From: JAIEPW01 sp964471915
GTDB lineage: Bacteria > Acidobacteriota > Terriglobia > Bryobacterales > Bryobacteraceae
Direction of reading: 5' to 3'
Assembly: GCA_964471915.1 (NCBI GenBank)
Contig: CAYYID010000004.1
Coordinates: forward strand, 62,001 to 126,000
DNA: 64,000 bases
Under the pieces are notes generated by a model. It was not told where the DNA came from. It saw only the letters and a program-made list of their open reading frames with translations, and made no database searches. How positions within the stretch are numbered: position 1 is the stretch's first letter; the number at the start of each line of letters is the position of its first letter. The position numbers and the translations under genes are program-made. Positions 42,221 through 50,918 of the stretch are shown here, in pieces.

Positions 42221-42578
42221 GCCCAGCCCACCCGCGGATGGCGCGAGGTTTCCCAAAAGCTCCCGCCTGTTGCGTCCCTCCGATTTCCGCCGGGTCTACG
42301 ATGAAGGCATTCGCGTGACCGGCCCCTACTTCACCTTGTTCTGCCTCAAGCGAGCCGAAGGCGCGGTCCGCATCGGTTTCACCGTGCCGCGCGCGCTGGG
42401 CAAAGCCGTCCAGCGCAACCGGATCCGGCGGCGCGTGCGCGAGGCGTTCCGCCCCCTGCTCGCCGGCCTGGCGCTCCCCGCCGACCTGGTGGTCAATCCC
42501 CGCAAGTCGGCCCGGGAGGCTCCCTTCCTGGACCTGCGCAAGGAAGCGCAGAGGATGCTGGCGCGATGCGGGAACTGA
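42183..42578 (+). CDS. rnpA: Ribonuclease P protein component
   Basis: 131 residues from a GTG inside rpmH. The core begins at FPKSSRLLRPSDFRRVYDEG and contains the RNR box GKAVQRNRIRRRVREAF, which binds RNase P RNA. There is no later ATG, GTG or TTG before the core, so the 38-nt overlap with rpmH is real; it explains the extended L34 C-terminus. Matures the 5' end of tRNAs with the RNA subunit. Confidence 0.94.
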   Translation: MTSERSVTPSSNKPSPPADGARFPKSSRLLRPSDFRRVYDEGIRVTGPYFTLFCLKRAEGAVRIGFTVPRALGKAVQRNRIRRRVREAFRPLLAGLALPADLVVNPRKSAREAPFLDLRKEAQRMLARCGN

Positions 42579-42787
42579 TCCTGGCGGCGTTGCGTTGGTA
42601 CAAGCGATGGCTGTCGCCGCTGCTGCCCCCGGCGTGCCGCTACCATCCGACGTGTTCCGAGTACATGGCCGGCGCGGTGGCCGAACACGGCGCCGTGCGC
42701 GGCGTCTGGATGGGCTTGAAACGGATTGCGCGCTGCCATCCTTTCGCGGCGGGCGGTTTCGATCCGGTGCCCAAGGCGGGAAAATAA
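42566..42787 (+). CDS. yidD: Membrane protein insertion efficiency factor YidD
   Basis: 73 residues. CRYHPTCSEYMAGAV, then RCHPFAAGGFDPVP, the three-Cys YidD motif. Peripheral membrane protein aiding YidC insertion. Overlaps rnpA by 13 nt. Confidence 0.94.
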   Translation: MRELILAALRWYKRWLSPLLPPACRYHPTCSEYMAGAVAEHGAVRGVWMGLKRIARCHPFAAGGFDPVPKAGK

Positions 42788-42797
42788 GAGAGTCGCA

Positions 42798-44510
42798 ATG
42801 AACTTCATGAAAGATCTGTCGATGGAAGTGCGCCTGCTGATCGCCTTCCTGCTGATGGGCGTGGTGCTGTTCGTGTCGCAGTTGCTGCTGCCGCAACCGC
42901 CCGTCACGCCCGCAGCCCCGGCCACTCAGGCTGCGCAGCCGGCGGCGCCAACCCCGTCGCCTGCCACGCCCCCGGCGGCCCCGGCGGCCGCGCCCGTCAA
43001 GACCGACGGCAAGGACGCCAAGACCGCCCCGCCTCCCGCCGAGGTCCGCGCCGCCAGCGAAGAGACCTTCACGCTCGACAACGGTGTGATCCGCGCCGTG
43101 CTGTCCAATCGCGGCGGCGTACTCCGCAGCCTCACGCTCACGCGCTTCAAGGACAGCCAGGGCAAGCCGCTCGACGTCATCACTCCCCAGGCCGCCGCCA
43201 AAACCGGCTGGCCGCTGAGCTTCTACTTCAAGAACGTCGCCTCGCCCGGCGACCTCAACCAAACGCTGCTGGCGGGGCGTGCCACCGAAGACAAACTCGG
43301 CGTCGACTTCGAGTACGCCGACGGCAAAACGCTGGTGAAGAAATCCTTCCGCCTGCGCCCGGCCAGCTACCTGGCCGAGGTCTCTAGCGAGGTGACCGTC
43401 AACGGCGTGCCCCTGCCGCATGCGCTGGCCTGGCGCGGCGGCTTCGGAGACCGGACGGTGTTCAATCCCACCGCCGCGCAGCACAGCGTTCACTTCAACG
43501 CGAGCGACAACTCCTTGACGGTCCACGAAGCGAAGGAAGCCAAGGACGGCCCGATTTCCCATTCGGGCAATTTCGGCTTCGCCGGGCTCGAGGATCAGTA
43601 CTTCGCCGCCGTGATGTTGCCCGCGGGCAATGCGTCGATCGAAATGACGACCTTCGCCGACAAGCTCACCCTCCCGCCTGACAACAAAGAAGAGCCGGTG
43701 ATCGGCGCCGCCATCAGCGGCGGCCCCGGCAACCGCTTCGACATGTTCATCGGCCCGAAGGACGACGACCTGCTCAAGACGGTGAATCCGAAGCTCAGCC
43801 AGTTGATCGACTGGGGCTGGTTCGGCCTGCTGGCCAAGCCCTTGTTCGTGGCGCTGAACTACACCAACGGCAAGATCACGAAGAACTACGGCTGGGCGAT
43901 CATCCTGGTGACCGTGGTGCTGAACCTGCTGCTGCTGCCGCTGAAGTTCTCGAGCCTGAAATCGGCCAAGAAGATGCAGCACATCCAGCCGGAGCTGAAG
44001 AAGATCCAGGACCGCTATGCTTCGCTGCCGCTCAAGGATCCGCGGCGCGCGGACATGAACGCCGAAATGATGGATCTGTACAAGAAGCACGGCGTGAATC
44101 CGCTCGGCGGCTGCCTGCCGCTGTTGATCCAGATGCCGTTCCTGTTCGCCTTCTACAAAGTGCTGACGGTGGCCATCGAGATGCGCGGCGCCAGCTGGCT
44201 GTGGGTCAGCGACCTGTCGCAGCCGGAGACGCTGGCCATCCGCGTGCTGCCGATCGTCATGCTGGGCACGCAGTTCGTGCTACAGAAGATGACGCCCACC
44301 GCGGGCATGGACCCTTCGCAGGCCAAGGTGATGCTCATCATGCCCCTGTTTCTGGGCTTCATGTTCTACTATCAGTCGGCGGGGCTCGTATTATACTGGT
44401 TGACCGGTAACGTGATTGGCATCGTTCAGCAATGGTTTACGAACCGGGGCGGCGCGCCCGTGCCCGCGGCTGGGGCGGCTGCGCCGGCCAAGAAATCCTC
44501 CAGGAAATGA
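42798..44510 (+). CDS. yidC: Membrane protein insertase YidC
   Basis: 570 residues. N-terminal helix (LLIAFLLMGVVLFVSQLLL), then a Pro/Ala-rich linker and a large periplasmic beta domain (about 80-330), then five C-terminal helices with the hairpin KKMQHIQPELKKIQDRYASL and the conserved PLGGCLPLLIQMPFLFAFYKVL. Inserts inner-membrane proteins with or without SecYEG. Long Gram-negative-type YidC. Start has a weak GAGAG upstream. Confidence 0.96.
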   Translation: MNFMKDLSMEVRLLIAFLLMGVVLFVSQLLLPQPPVTPAAPATQAAQPAAPTPSPATPPAAPAAAPVKTDGKDAKTAPPPAEVRAASEETFTLDNGVIRAVLSNRGGVLRSLTLTRFKDSQGKPLDVITPQAAAKTGWPLSFYFKNVASPGDLNQTLLAGRATEDKLGVDFEYADGKTLVKKSFRLRPASYLAEVSSEVTVNGVPLPHALAWRGGFGDRTVFNPTAAQHSVHFNASDNSLTVHEAKEAKDGPISHSGNFGFAGLEDQYFAAVMLPAGNASIEMTTFADKLTLPPDNKEEPVIGAAISGGPGNRFDMFIGPKDDDLLKTVNPKLSQLIDWGWFGLLAKPLFVALNYTNGKITKNYGWAIILVTVVLNLLLLPLKFSSLKSAKKMQHIQPELKKIQDRYASLPLKDPRRADMNAEMMDLYKKHGVNPLGGCLPLLIQMPFLFAFYKVLTVAIEMRGASWLWVSDLSQPETLAIRVLPIVMLGTQFVLQKMTPTAGMDPSQAKVMLIMPLFLGFMFYYQSAGLVLYWLTGNVIGIVQQWFTNRGGAPVPAAGAAAPAKKSSRK

Positions 44511-44514
44511 TCGC

Positions 44515-45126
44515 GTGAAGAAACTCACCGTCGCCGAAGCCAGCCCGAAGATCAACCGGTTCCTGAACGCCATCTACCAGCTCGGCGGCCTCGAGCTCGA
44601 GCACGACATCGTGCCCGGCACGGGCATCCATGCGGACTTCGAGAACCCCGAGGTGCTCGTGAAGTTCGCGGGCGAGGACGTCAGCCTGCTGCTGGCGAAC
44701 AAGGCCGAGATGCTGCTGTGTCTGGAGCAGTTGACGCAGGAAATGCTCCGTCTGAAAAGCGAGGAGCACTCGCAGTTGTGCTTCGACGCGAACGATTACC
44801 GCATGCTCCGCATCGAGGAGCTGCGGCTCTCCGCGCTGGCCGCGGCCGAGCGCGTGGCCAAGAGCGGCGTGCCGTTCCACTTCTCGCCCATGAACAGCCG
44901 GGAGCGGCGCATCGTCCACCTGTCGCTCCGCAATGAGACCGCCGTCCGCAGCGAGAGCGTCGGCATCGGCCACGAGCGCCAGGTGGTGATCGTCCCGAAG
45001 GACCTCAAGGAACTGCCGCCGCCCAAGCCGGCGCCCCGCGTGTTCAAGGATCGCGACGACCGCGGCGGCCCTCCCCGCGGCGATCGCGGCCGCGACCGGG
45101 GCCCCCGCCGGGGCCCCCGCCGCTAA
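44515..45126 (+). CDS. khpB: RNA-binding protein Jag/KhpB (KH-R3H)
   Basis: 203 residues from a GTG 4 nt after the yidC stop. The KH-like part (HADFENPEVLVKFAGEDVSL) and an R3H-like part (RRIVHLSLRNETAVRSES) follow one another. Residues 178-203 are an Arg/Gly/Asp-rich tail (RDDRGGPPRGDRGRDRG...) that looks like an RGG-type RNA-binding region. Binds RNA together with KhpA in other bacteria. Last gene of the cluster. Confidence 0.88.
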   Translation: MKKLTVAEASPKINRFLNAIYQLGGLELEHDIVPGTGIHADFENPEVLVKFAGEDVSLLLANKAEMLLCLEQLTQEMLRLKSEEHSQLCFDANDYRMLRIEELRLSALAAAERVAKSGVPFHFSPMNSRERRIVHLSLRNETAVRSESVGIGHERQVVIVPKDLKELPPPKPAPRVFKDRDDRGGPPRGDRGRDRGPRRGPRR

Positions 45127-45136
45127 CTTCCGCAGC

Positions 45137-46285
45137 TCAGATCGCCGCCACCAGCTTCGCCAGCAGCGCCGTCCGGTCCGCCAGGCGGTTCACCAGAATG
45201 CTCTCGTGCGTCGCGTGCGCGCCTTCTCCCACCACACCCATGCCGTCAATGGTCGGGATCCCCAGCGCCGCCGTGAAGTTCCCGTCCGAGCCGCCGCCGG
45301 TCGACGACTCCTCCAGTTCCACGCCGAGTTCGCGCGCCAGCGACTTCGCCAGACCGAACAACTTGCGCACTCCCGCCGAGCGCTCCATCGGCGGACGGTT
45401 CAATCCGCCCCGTAGTTCCAGCCGGCAGCGCGGATCGAACGGCCGGAGCCCGGCGAACTGCTTGTCGAGCCACGTGGCGTCTTTCAGCGTCGGCACCCGG
45501 AAGTCGACGTGCGCGTATGCTTCGGCCGGCACGACGTTGGAACGCGTGCCGCCCCGCACCACGCCCGGGCTTACCGTGATGCCTTTCTCCAGGCGCACGA
45601 AGCCGGCGATGCGCTCGAGCTGCCGCGCCATCTCCACCACCGCGTTCGCGCCGGCCGCGAAGTCCACGCCTGCGTGCGACGACTTGCCGTACACGAAGAG
45701 TTCGTAGTCGCCGATCCCCTTGCGCGCGGTCTTGGGCTTGCCCTCGAGTCCCGTGCCGGGCTCCAGGACAATCACTGCGGCGCTGGACTTCGCCGCCTCC
45801 TCGGTCAGCGCGCGCGACGAATCGCTGCCCACTTCTTCATCGGAGTTCACCTGCAGGATCACCTTGCGCGCCACCGGGACATCCAGGTCCCGGAGCGCGC
45901 GCATGGCGAAGATAAAGAGCGTCAGTCCGCCCTTCATGTCCAGCGTGCCGGGCCCCCAGAGCCGCCCCTTGGCCTTGCGGAACGGCATCGTCGACAGGAT
46001 CCCCAGCGGGTACACGGTGTCCGAATGGCCCAGCCCGAGGATCCCGTGCTCCTGCGTCTTCTTGCCCGGCAGCACGAACTCACAGCGCATGTGCCGCCCG
46101 AACTTTCCGCCCGGGAACGTCTTCACCTTGGCCAGCCCGTTCAGCTTGGCGGCCAGCAGGTCCACGAAGCGGTTGACGGCCTGCGCGTCGTCGGAGGGCG
46201 ATTCGCACTCCACCAGTTCCCGGATCCAGGTCTCCATCTCGGCTTGGTGTTTCTTGGCGTAAGTGAGGAAGCGGTCGGCGGGCAT
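45137..46285 (-). CDS. M20-family peptidase (glutamate carboxypeptidase-like)
   Basis: 382 residues from the ATG at 46285. Two-zinc metallopeptidase: GLGHSDTVYP (His-x-Asp), GPGTLDMKGG (bridging Asp), NSDEEVGS (catalytic Glu-Glu) and GEGAHATHESI (final His). The inserted dimerisation domain is at about 180-290. Closest in style to CPG2-type carboxypeptidases. A -10-like GAGAAT (46298-46293) lies 7 nt before the ATG. No signal peptide, so cytoplasmic. Confidence 0.9.
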   Translation of the reverse strand: MPADRFLTYAKKHQAEMETWIRELVECESPSDDAQAVNRFVDLLAAKLNGLAKVKTFPGGKFGRHMRCEFVLPGKKTQEHGILGLGHSDTVYPLGILSTMPFRKAKGRLWGPGTLDMKGGLTLFIFAMRALRDLDVPVARKVILQVNSDEEVGSDSSRALTEEAAKSSAAVIVLEPGTGLEGKPKTARKGIGDYELFVYGKSSHAGVDFAAGANAVVEMARQLERIAGFVRLEKGITVSPGVVRGGTRSNVVPAEAYAHVDFRVPTLKDATWLDKQFAGLRPFDPRCRLELRGGLNRPPMERSAGVRKLFGLAKSLARELGVELEESSTGGGSDGNFTAALGIPTIDGMGVVGEGAHATHESILVNRLADRTALLAKLVAAI

Positions 46286-46871
46286 CGGAACATTCTCGCA
46301 TTTCACGGCGCGCCGACGCCTCGACGTGGGCGTGAAGGCTACTCGTAAAAGGCGGACTCGAATCGAGTTGGTGGTCCGCAACTCGAACCGGCCACCGGCT
46401 GCCCTCGATGAAGTGCAGGTTCACCGGCCCGGCCAACTGGCAGGCTCCCCAGCGCATCAGCTCCTGGGTGAGATTGGGGGCCGCCGCCAAAGCGAGCGGC
46501 AGCCGCCCGTCCTGGACCGAGCCGAGCGCCTCCGGCAAAGGCAACGCTAAAGCTGCTCATCCGAAGCGCCCGCTTCGGCATGGAAGCGTTTCTGGGCGGC
46601 CGGAGCCTATTACGGCTTCGGTCGCAAATCGCGGTTTCAAACAAACCCCGGACATCCGCGACTGGCGCGGGGCTCTCTTGGGCTGGGGGCTTGACTCCCG
46701 CCTGCGAAGCTGCGAAAAAGATCACCGGCACGAGAGCAACCGAGTCGCATCGCCGGCATATTCACTCACTCCCCGTTCGCGAACACCACGGTCACAGTGT
46801 GTCTCCACGCTCCGCTTACCATTCGCTCCCGCTTCGCAGACCCGGTGGCCCCAACGCGGGATCATGGAATC
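46286..46871. other. 586-bp region without a supported gene
   Basis: No frame has a start, ribosome site and domain. Several short frames exist on both strands, one of which (minus, about 46380-46544) reads as low-complexity Ala/Leu/Arg sequence and may be a remnant. Base composition is less GC-skewed than the genes. I see no repeat or tRNA in it. Confidence 0.5.
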
Positions 46872-47279
46872 ATGGCCATCGAAATCGATACCGACCCCGC
46901 GCGGCTGGACATCCCGCTAATCCACGAGTTCCTTTCCACCAAAGCCTACTGGGCCGTCGGGCGGCCTTTGGACCATGTACAGCGCGCCATCGCAAACTCC
47001 CTGAACTTCGGCGCCTATCAGGACGGCCGTCAGGTGGGCTTCACCCGCGTGGTGACCGACCGCGCGACGTTCGCCTGGGTGTGCGACGTGTTCGTCCTGG
47101 AGTCCCACCGGGGGCAGGGAATCTCGAAGCGAATGATGGAGTCCGTAGTGGCGCATCCCGAACTGCTGGGCTTGCGGCGGATCCTGCTCGCGACCCGCGA
47201 CGCCCATGAACTGTATCGCCGCTACGGCTTCCGCGAATTGCCCCAGCCGGGCCGCTGGATGGCGATCGAGAACCTCTGA
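46872..47279 (+). CDS. GNAT-family N-acetyltransferase
   Basis: 135 residues. The acetyl-CoA pyrophosphate loop is visible as HRGQGISKRMM, preceded by VCDVFVLES and followed by LYRRYGFREL. The start ATG is at 46872. N-terminus carries a WAVGRPLDHVQRAIANSL segment. Acetylates an unidentified amine. Precedes hmgA by 19 nt. Confidence 0.88.
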   Translation: MAIEIDTDPARLDIPLIHEFLSTKAYWAVGRPLDHVQRAIANSLNFGAYQDGRQVGFTRVVTDRATFAWVCDVFVLESHRGQGISKRMMESVVAHPELLGLRRILLATRDAHELYRRYGFRELPQPGRWMAIENL

Positions 47280-47286
47280 TCGGCGG

Positions 47287-47292
47287 TATCCT
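47287..47292 (+). promoter_or_regulatory. -10 element of hmgA, leaderless type
   Basis: TATCCT, with the hmgA ATG (47299) beginning 7 nt after its last base. GGAG between them is too close to the ATG to serve as a Shine-Dalgarno. Confidence 0.55.
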
Positions 47293-47298
47293 GGAGCC

Positions 47299-48417
47299 AT
47301 GATCCCGATCCAGAAGGGCAAAGTCGCAAAACAGGCGCATGTCGGGCTCCCCGAGGGTACTTACGAGGAGGAGCACGGCCGCAAGGGATTCTTCGGCAAG
47401 ACCGCTCATCTCTACCACGCGCATCCGCCGACCGGCTGGATCCGCTTCGAGGGCAAGCTCCGCCCGCACTGCCTGGACCTCAACCAGCTCGAGCCGACGG
47501 ACCTGCGGGATCCGCACGGCACGGCCGCCGCGTTCCTCGGCAACAACGAAATCAAGCTCTACGTTTCCCGCCGCACCGAGCCCATGCCGTTCTACCAGCG
47601 CAACGCGGACGGCGACGAGCTGTACTTCGTCCACCGCGGCTCCGGCGTCATCGAGACGGACTTCGGCCCGCTGCGCTTCGAAAAGGGCGATTACATTGTC
47701 ATCCCGCAGGCGGTGACCTACCGCGTGATCCCGGAGACCCACGACAATTTCTTCCTGATCATGCAGTCGAAGGGCGAGTTCGATCAGCCCGACAAGGGGC
47801 TGATCGGGCAGCACGCGTTGTACGATCCGGGCGTGATCGAGATCCCGGAGCCCGCGCCGAACCTCGGCGACAACCGCGAGTGGGAAGTCCGCATCAAGTG
47901 CGAGGACGAATTCTCGCGCCTGTGGTATCCCTTCAATCCCATCGACGTTGTGGGCTGGAAGGGCGACCTGACGGTGTGGAAACTGAACATGCGCGACATC
48001 CGGCCAGTGATGAGCCACCGGGTCCACCTGCCGCCGAGCGCCCACACGACCTTCGTCACCCCGGGCGCAGTGGTGTGCAGCTTCCTGCCGCGGCCGCTCG
48101 AAGAGGAAGGCGACGCGCTGAAGGTCCCCTTCTACCACCGCAACACCGACTACGACGAGTTCCTCTTCTACCACGACGGCGATTTCTTCTCGCGCGACAA
48201 CATCAAGCCGGGCATGTGCACCCTGCATCCGCGCGGCATCCACCACGGGCCGCACCCCAAGGCCTTGCGCAACCAGAGCAAGAAGACCCGCACCGACGAG
48301 TACGCGGTGATGCTCGACGGCCTGAATCCGATCCACGTGCTGCCTGAGGGCGAGAAAGTGGAATGGCAGGAATACTGGGCCTCGTGGATGGAGAAGCCGG
48401 AGCCGGTCGCGAAGTGA
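47299..48417 (+). CDS. hmgA: Homogentisate 1,2-dioxygenase
   Basis: 372 residues. Fe(II) enzyme that opens the ring of homogentisate in tyrosine/phenylalanine breakdown. Cupin core segments DELYFVHRGSG, FFYHRNTDYDEFLFYHDGDF and LHPRGIHHGPHP (two His and the Glu that ligate iron) are present. Shorter than the classical roughly 430-residue proteins, fitting a bacterial short form. The maleylacetoacetate isomerase and fumarylacetoacetase are not in the window. The start of the next gene overlaps the stop (GTGA). Confidence 0.9.
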   Translation: MIPIQKGKVAKQAHVGLPEGTYEEEHGRKGFFGKTAHLYHAHPPTGWIRFEGKLRPHCLDLNQLEPTDLRDPHGTAAAFLGNNEIKLYVSRRTEPMPFYQRNADGDELYFVHRGSGVIETDFGPLRFEKGDYIVIPQAVTYRVIPETHDNFFLIMQSKGEFDQPDKGLIGQHALYDPGVIEIPEPAPNLGDNREWEVRIKCEDEFSRLWYPFNPIDVVGWKGDLTVWKLNMRDIRPVMSHRVHLPPSAHTTFVTPGAVVCSFLPRPLEEEGDALKVPFYHRNTDYDEFLFYHDGDFFSRDNIKPGMCTLHPRGIHHGPHPKALRNQSKKTRTDEYAVMLDGLNPIHVLPEGEKVEWQEYWASWMEKPEPVAK

Positions 48418-49025
48418 CCTTCGACCCCGCGGCGCTGCCCGGCGCCGACTTATACCGGCTGATGATCGGCGCCATCGTGCCGCGCCCGATCGCCTGGGTT
48501 TCGACGGTCGATCCGTACGGGGTCCGCAATCTCGCGCCGTTCAGTTACTTCATGGGCGTATCGGCGGAGCCGCCGGTGATCGCCTTCGCCGTAACCAACC
48601 GCCCGGGTCCGCTCAAGAAGGACACGCTGCGCAATATCCGCGCCTCGCGGGAGTTCGTCGTGAACTTCGTCACCGAGGCGCTGGCCGAGGCCATGAACCT
48701 CACCGCCGGCGATTATGCTCCCGAGGTCGACGAGTTCGCGCTCGCCGGGCTCACCGCCGTGCCCGGTGAACTGGTCGCCGCGCCCCGCGTGGCCGAGTCT
48801 CCCGTGCAGTGGGAGTGCCGCCTGTTTCAGGAAATCGTGATCTCGGAGAAGCCGGTGGGCTCCACGCTGGTGCTCGGCGAAGTGGTGCGCATGCACATCG
48901 ACGACGCCGTGCGCGACGAAAAGGGGCGGATCGATCCGGCGAAGCTCCAGGCCATCGGGCGCATGGGCGGCAATGGCTACACGCGGACGCGCGATCGCTT
49001 CGATATGATCCGCCCCAAGGCCTGA
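48414..49025 (+). CDS. Flavin reductase-like (FMN-binding split-barrel) protein
   Basis: 203 residues from a GTG overlapping hmgA. PRPIAWVSTVDPYGVRNLAPFSYF is the flavin-reductase core, with VIAFAVTNRP and TLRNIRASREFVVNFV. Members bind FMN or FAD and are often partners of oxygenases. No separate oxygenase is adjacent, and the location after hmgA suggests a role in aromatic catabolism. Function is not settled. Confidence 0.85.
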   Translation: MTFDPAALPGADLYRLMIGAIVPRPIAWVSTVDPYGVRNLAPFSYFMGVSAEPPVIAFAVTNRPGPLKKDTLRNIRASREFVVNFVTEALAEAMNLTAGDYAPEVDEFALAGLTAVPGELVAAPRVAESPVQWECRLFQEIVISEKPVGSTLVLGEVVRMHIDDAVRDEKGRIDPAKLQAIGRMGGNGYTRTRDRFDMIRPKA

Positions 49026-49027
49026 GC

Positions 49028-50887
49028 ATGTCCTGGATCTGGGAACCCACGCGCGAGCAGATCGAGCAGACCAACGTCTGGCGCTTTCTGAGGAAGCTCG
49101 GCTGCGAGAACCGCGAGTCGTTCCTGAGATACTCCACCGAACACCTCGAGGGCTTCTGGAACGCGTGCATTCGCGAGACGAACATCGAGTTTTCCAGGCC
49201 CTACGAAAAGGTCCTCGACCTCTCGCGCGGCAAGGAATGGTCGCGCTGGTTCGTGGGCGGCGAGCTGAACATCGTCCACAATACGCTGGACCGCTGGGCG
49301 CACCTCGACAAGGCCGCGATCGTCTGGGAAGGCGAGGAAGGCGCGCCCCGCACGATCTCGTTCAGCGAACTGCACGCCGAGGTGAACCGCCTCGCGAACT
49401 ACCTGAAGTCGCTCGGGCTGCGCAAGCACGATCGCGTGGCGCTGTGCATGCCAATGGTCCCCGAAGTGGTCACGATCGTCTACGCGTGCCTGAAACTGGG
49501 CCTGGTGGTGGTGCCGATCTTCTCCGGATTCGGCGCCGGCGCGATTGCGGCGCGTCTGGAGAACTCGGGCGCGGTGGCGGTCTTCACCGGCGATCAATTG
49601 CAGCGGCGCGGCAAGCGGCAGGACCTGGAAGGCAAGGTCCGCGAGGCGATGGCGAAGGCGCCGAACGTCCGCCAGGCCATCGTTTACTCCTACGACCGTG
49701 GCTGGGGACGCCTGCTGCAGGGGCTATCCGCCCAATGCGCCACCGAACCTGTCGCGAGCGAGCACCCGGCGTTTCTGCTCTACACCTCCGGGACCACCGG
49801 CAAGCCCAAGGGCTGCGTCCACACGCACGCCGGCGCGCTGGCGCAGGTGGCCAAGGAGATCTTGCTCGCCTTCGATCACCGCGACGACGATGTGTTCTTC
49901 TGGCTCTCGGACATCGGCTGGATGATGGGCCCGTGGACCATCCTGGGGAACCACAACTTCGGCGGTACTATCTTCCTCTATGACGGCGCGCCGGACTACC
50001 CGGACGCCAACCGCCTGTGGCGCATGATCGCGGACCACGGCGTGACCACGTTCGGCGTCTCGCCCACGGCGATTCGCGTGCTGATGCGCCAGGCGGAGCC
50101 GCCGCCCCTGCCTTCGCTGCGCCTGCTCGGCTCCACCGGCGAGCCCTGGGACGAAACCTCGTACCGGTGGTTCTTCGAACACGTGGGCGGAAGCCGCTGC
50201 CCCGTGATCAACATCTCCGGCGGCACCGAGATCATCGGCTGCTTCCTGTTCCCGTTGCCGATCCAGCCGCTGAAACCCTGCACGCTGGGCGGTCCCGCGC
50301 CCGGCATGGCGGTAGCGGTGTTGCGCGAGGACGGGTCGCCCGCCCCGCAAGGGGAGACCGGATATCTGGCCTGCGTGAAACCCGCTCCCTCAATGACCCG
50401 CGGCGTCTGGGGCGACGCCGATCGCTACCTCGAGACCTACTGGTCGAAATGGCCGGGCGTCTGGCACCACGGCGACTGGGCGAGCGTCGATGCAGATGGT
50501 TGCTGGTACCTGCACGGCCGCGCCGACGAATCGATGAACGTGGCGGGGCGTAAGGTAGGTCCGGCGGAAGTCGAAGATACGCTCATCGAGCACCCGGCGG
50601 TTTCCGAAGCCGCCGTGATCGGCGTGCCCGACGACGTGAAGGGCGAAGGGATCGTGTGCTTCGTGGTCCTGAAGGGCGAAGTCGCCGAAGGGGAACTCGC
50701 CGCGTTCGTCGCGAAGAACCTGGGCCCGACCTTCCGCCCCAACGCGGTGCACGCGGTCCCGGAGCTGCCGAAGACGCAGAGCGGCAAGATCGTGCGGCGG
50801 CTGATCCGGCGCAAGTTCCTGGGCGAGGAACTCGGGGACACGTCGACGGTGCAGAACCCGGGGTCGCTCGAAGCGTTCGGCCAGTAG
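49028..50887 (+). CDS. Acyl-CoA synthetase of the acetate/acetoacetate type
   Basis: 619 residues. LLYTSGTTGKPKGCVHTHAG is the AMP-binding motif; WLSDIGWMMGP, YLHGRADESMNVAGRKVGP and the final KTQSGKIVRRLIRRKFLG (adenylation lysine) follow. The size and WxxxxGWxMGPW segment resemble acetyl-CoA/acetoacetyl-CoA synthetases. Homogentisate breakdown yields acetoacetate, so an acetoacetate:CoA ligase is a reasonable guess given the neighbour; not proven. Only 2 nt separate it from the flavin protein gene. Confidence 0.85.
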   Translation: MSWIWEPTREQIEQTNVWRFLRKLGCENRESFLRYSTEHLEGFWNACIRETNIEFSRPYEKVLDLSRGKEWSRWFVGGELNIVHNTLDRWAHLDKAAIVWEGEEGAPRTISFSELHAEVNRLANYLKSLGLRKHDRVALCMPMVPEVVTIVYACLKLGLVVVPIFSGFGAGAIAARLENSGAVAVFTGDQLQRRGKRQDLEGKVREAMAKAPNVRQAIVYSYDRGWGRLLQGLSAQCATEPVASEHPAFLLYTSGTTGKPKGCVHTHAGALAQVAKEILLAFDHRDDDVFFWLSDIGWMMGPWTILGNHNFGGTIFLYDGAPDYPDANRLWRMIADHGVTTFGVSPTAIRVLMRQAEPPPLPSLRLLGSTGEPWDETSYRWFFEHVGGSRCPVINISGGTEIIGCFLFPLPIQPLKPCTLGGPAPGMAVAVLREDGSPAPQGETGYLACVKPAPSMTRGVWGDADRYLETYWSKWPGVWHHGDWASVDADGCWYLHGRADESMNVAGRKVGPAEVEDTLIEHPAVSEAAVIGVPDDVKGEGIVCFVVLKGEVAEGELAAFVAKNLGPTFRPNAVHAVPELPKTQSGKIVRRLIRRKFLGEELGDTSTVQNPGSLEAFGQ

Positions 50888-50902
50888 CCCCCGCGGGAGC
50901 GA

Positions 50903-50908
50903 TATACT
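50903..50908 (+). promoter_or_regulatory. -10 element, nearly leaderless
   Basis: TATACT, ending 10 nt before the ATG at 50919. Confidence 0.45.
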
Positions 50909-50918
50909 CGATTCCGCT

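Noticed and set aside
41965..45126. Replication origin next to rpmH
   Set aside because: No dnaA, no TTATCCACA-type box cluster and no AT-rich unwinding region visible.
46380..46544. Permease fragment on the minus strand
   Set aside because: Only a weak resemblance in Ala/Leu-rich sequence; no start, stop or motif to support it.
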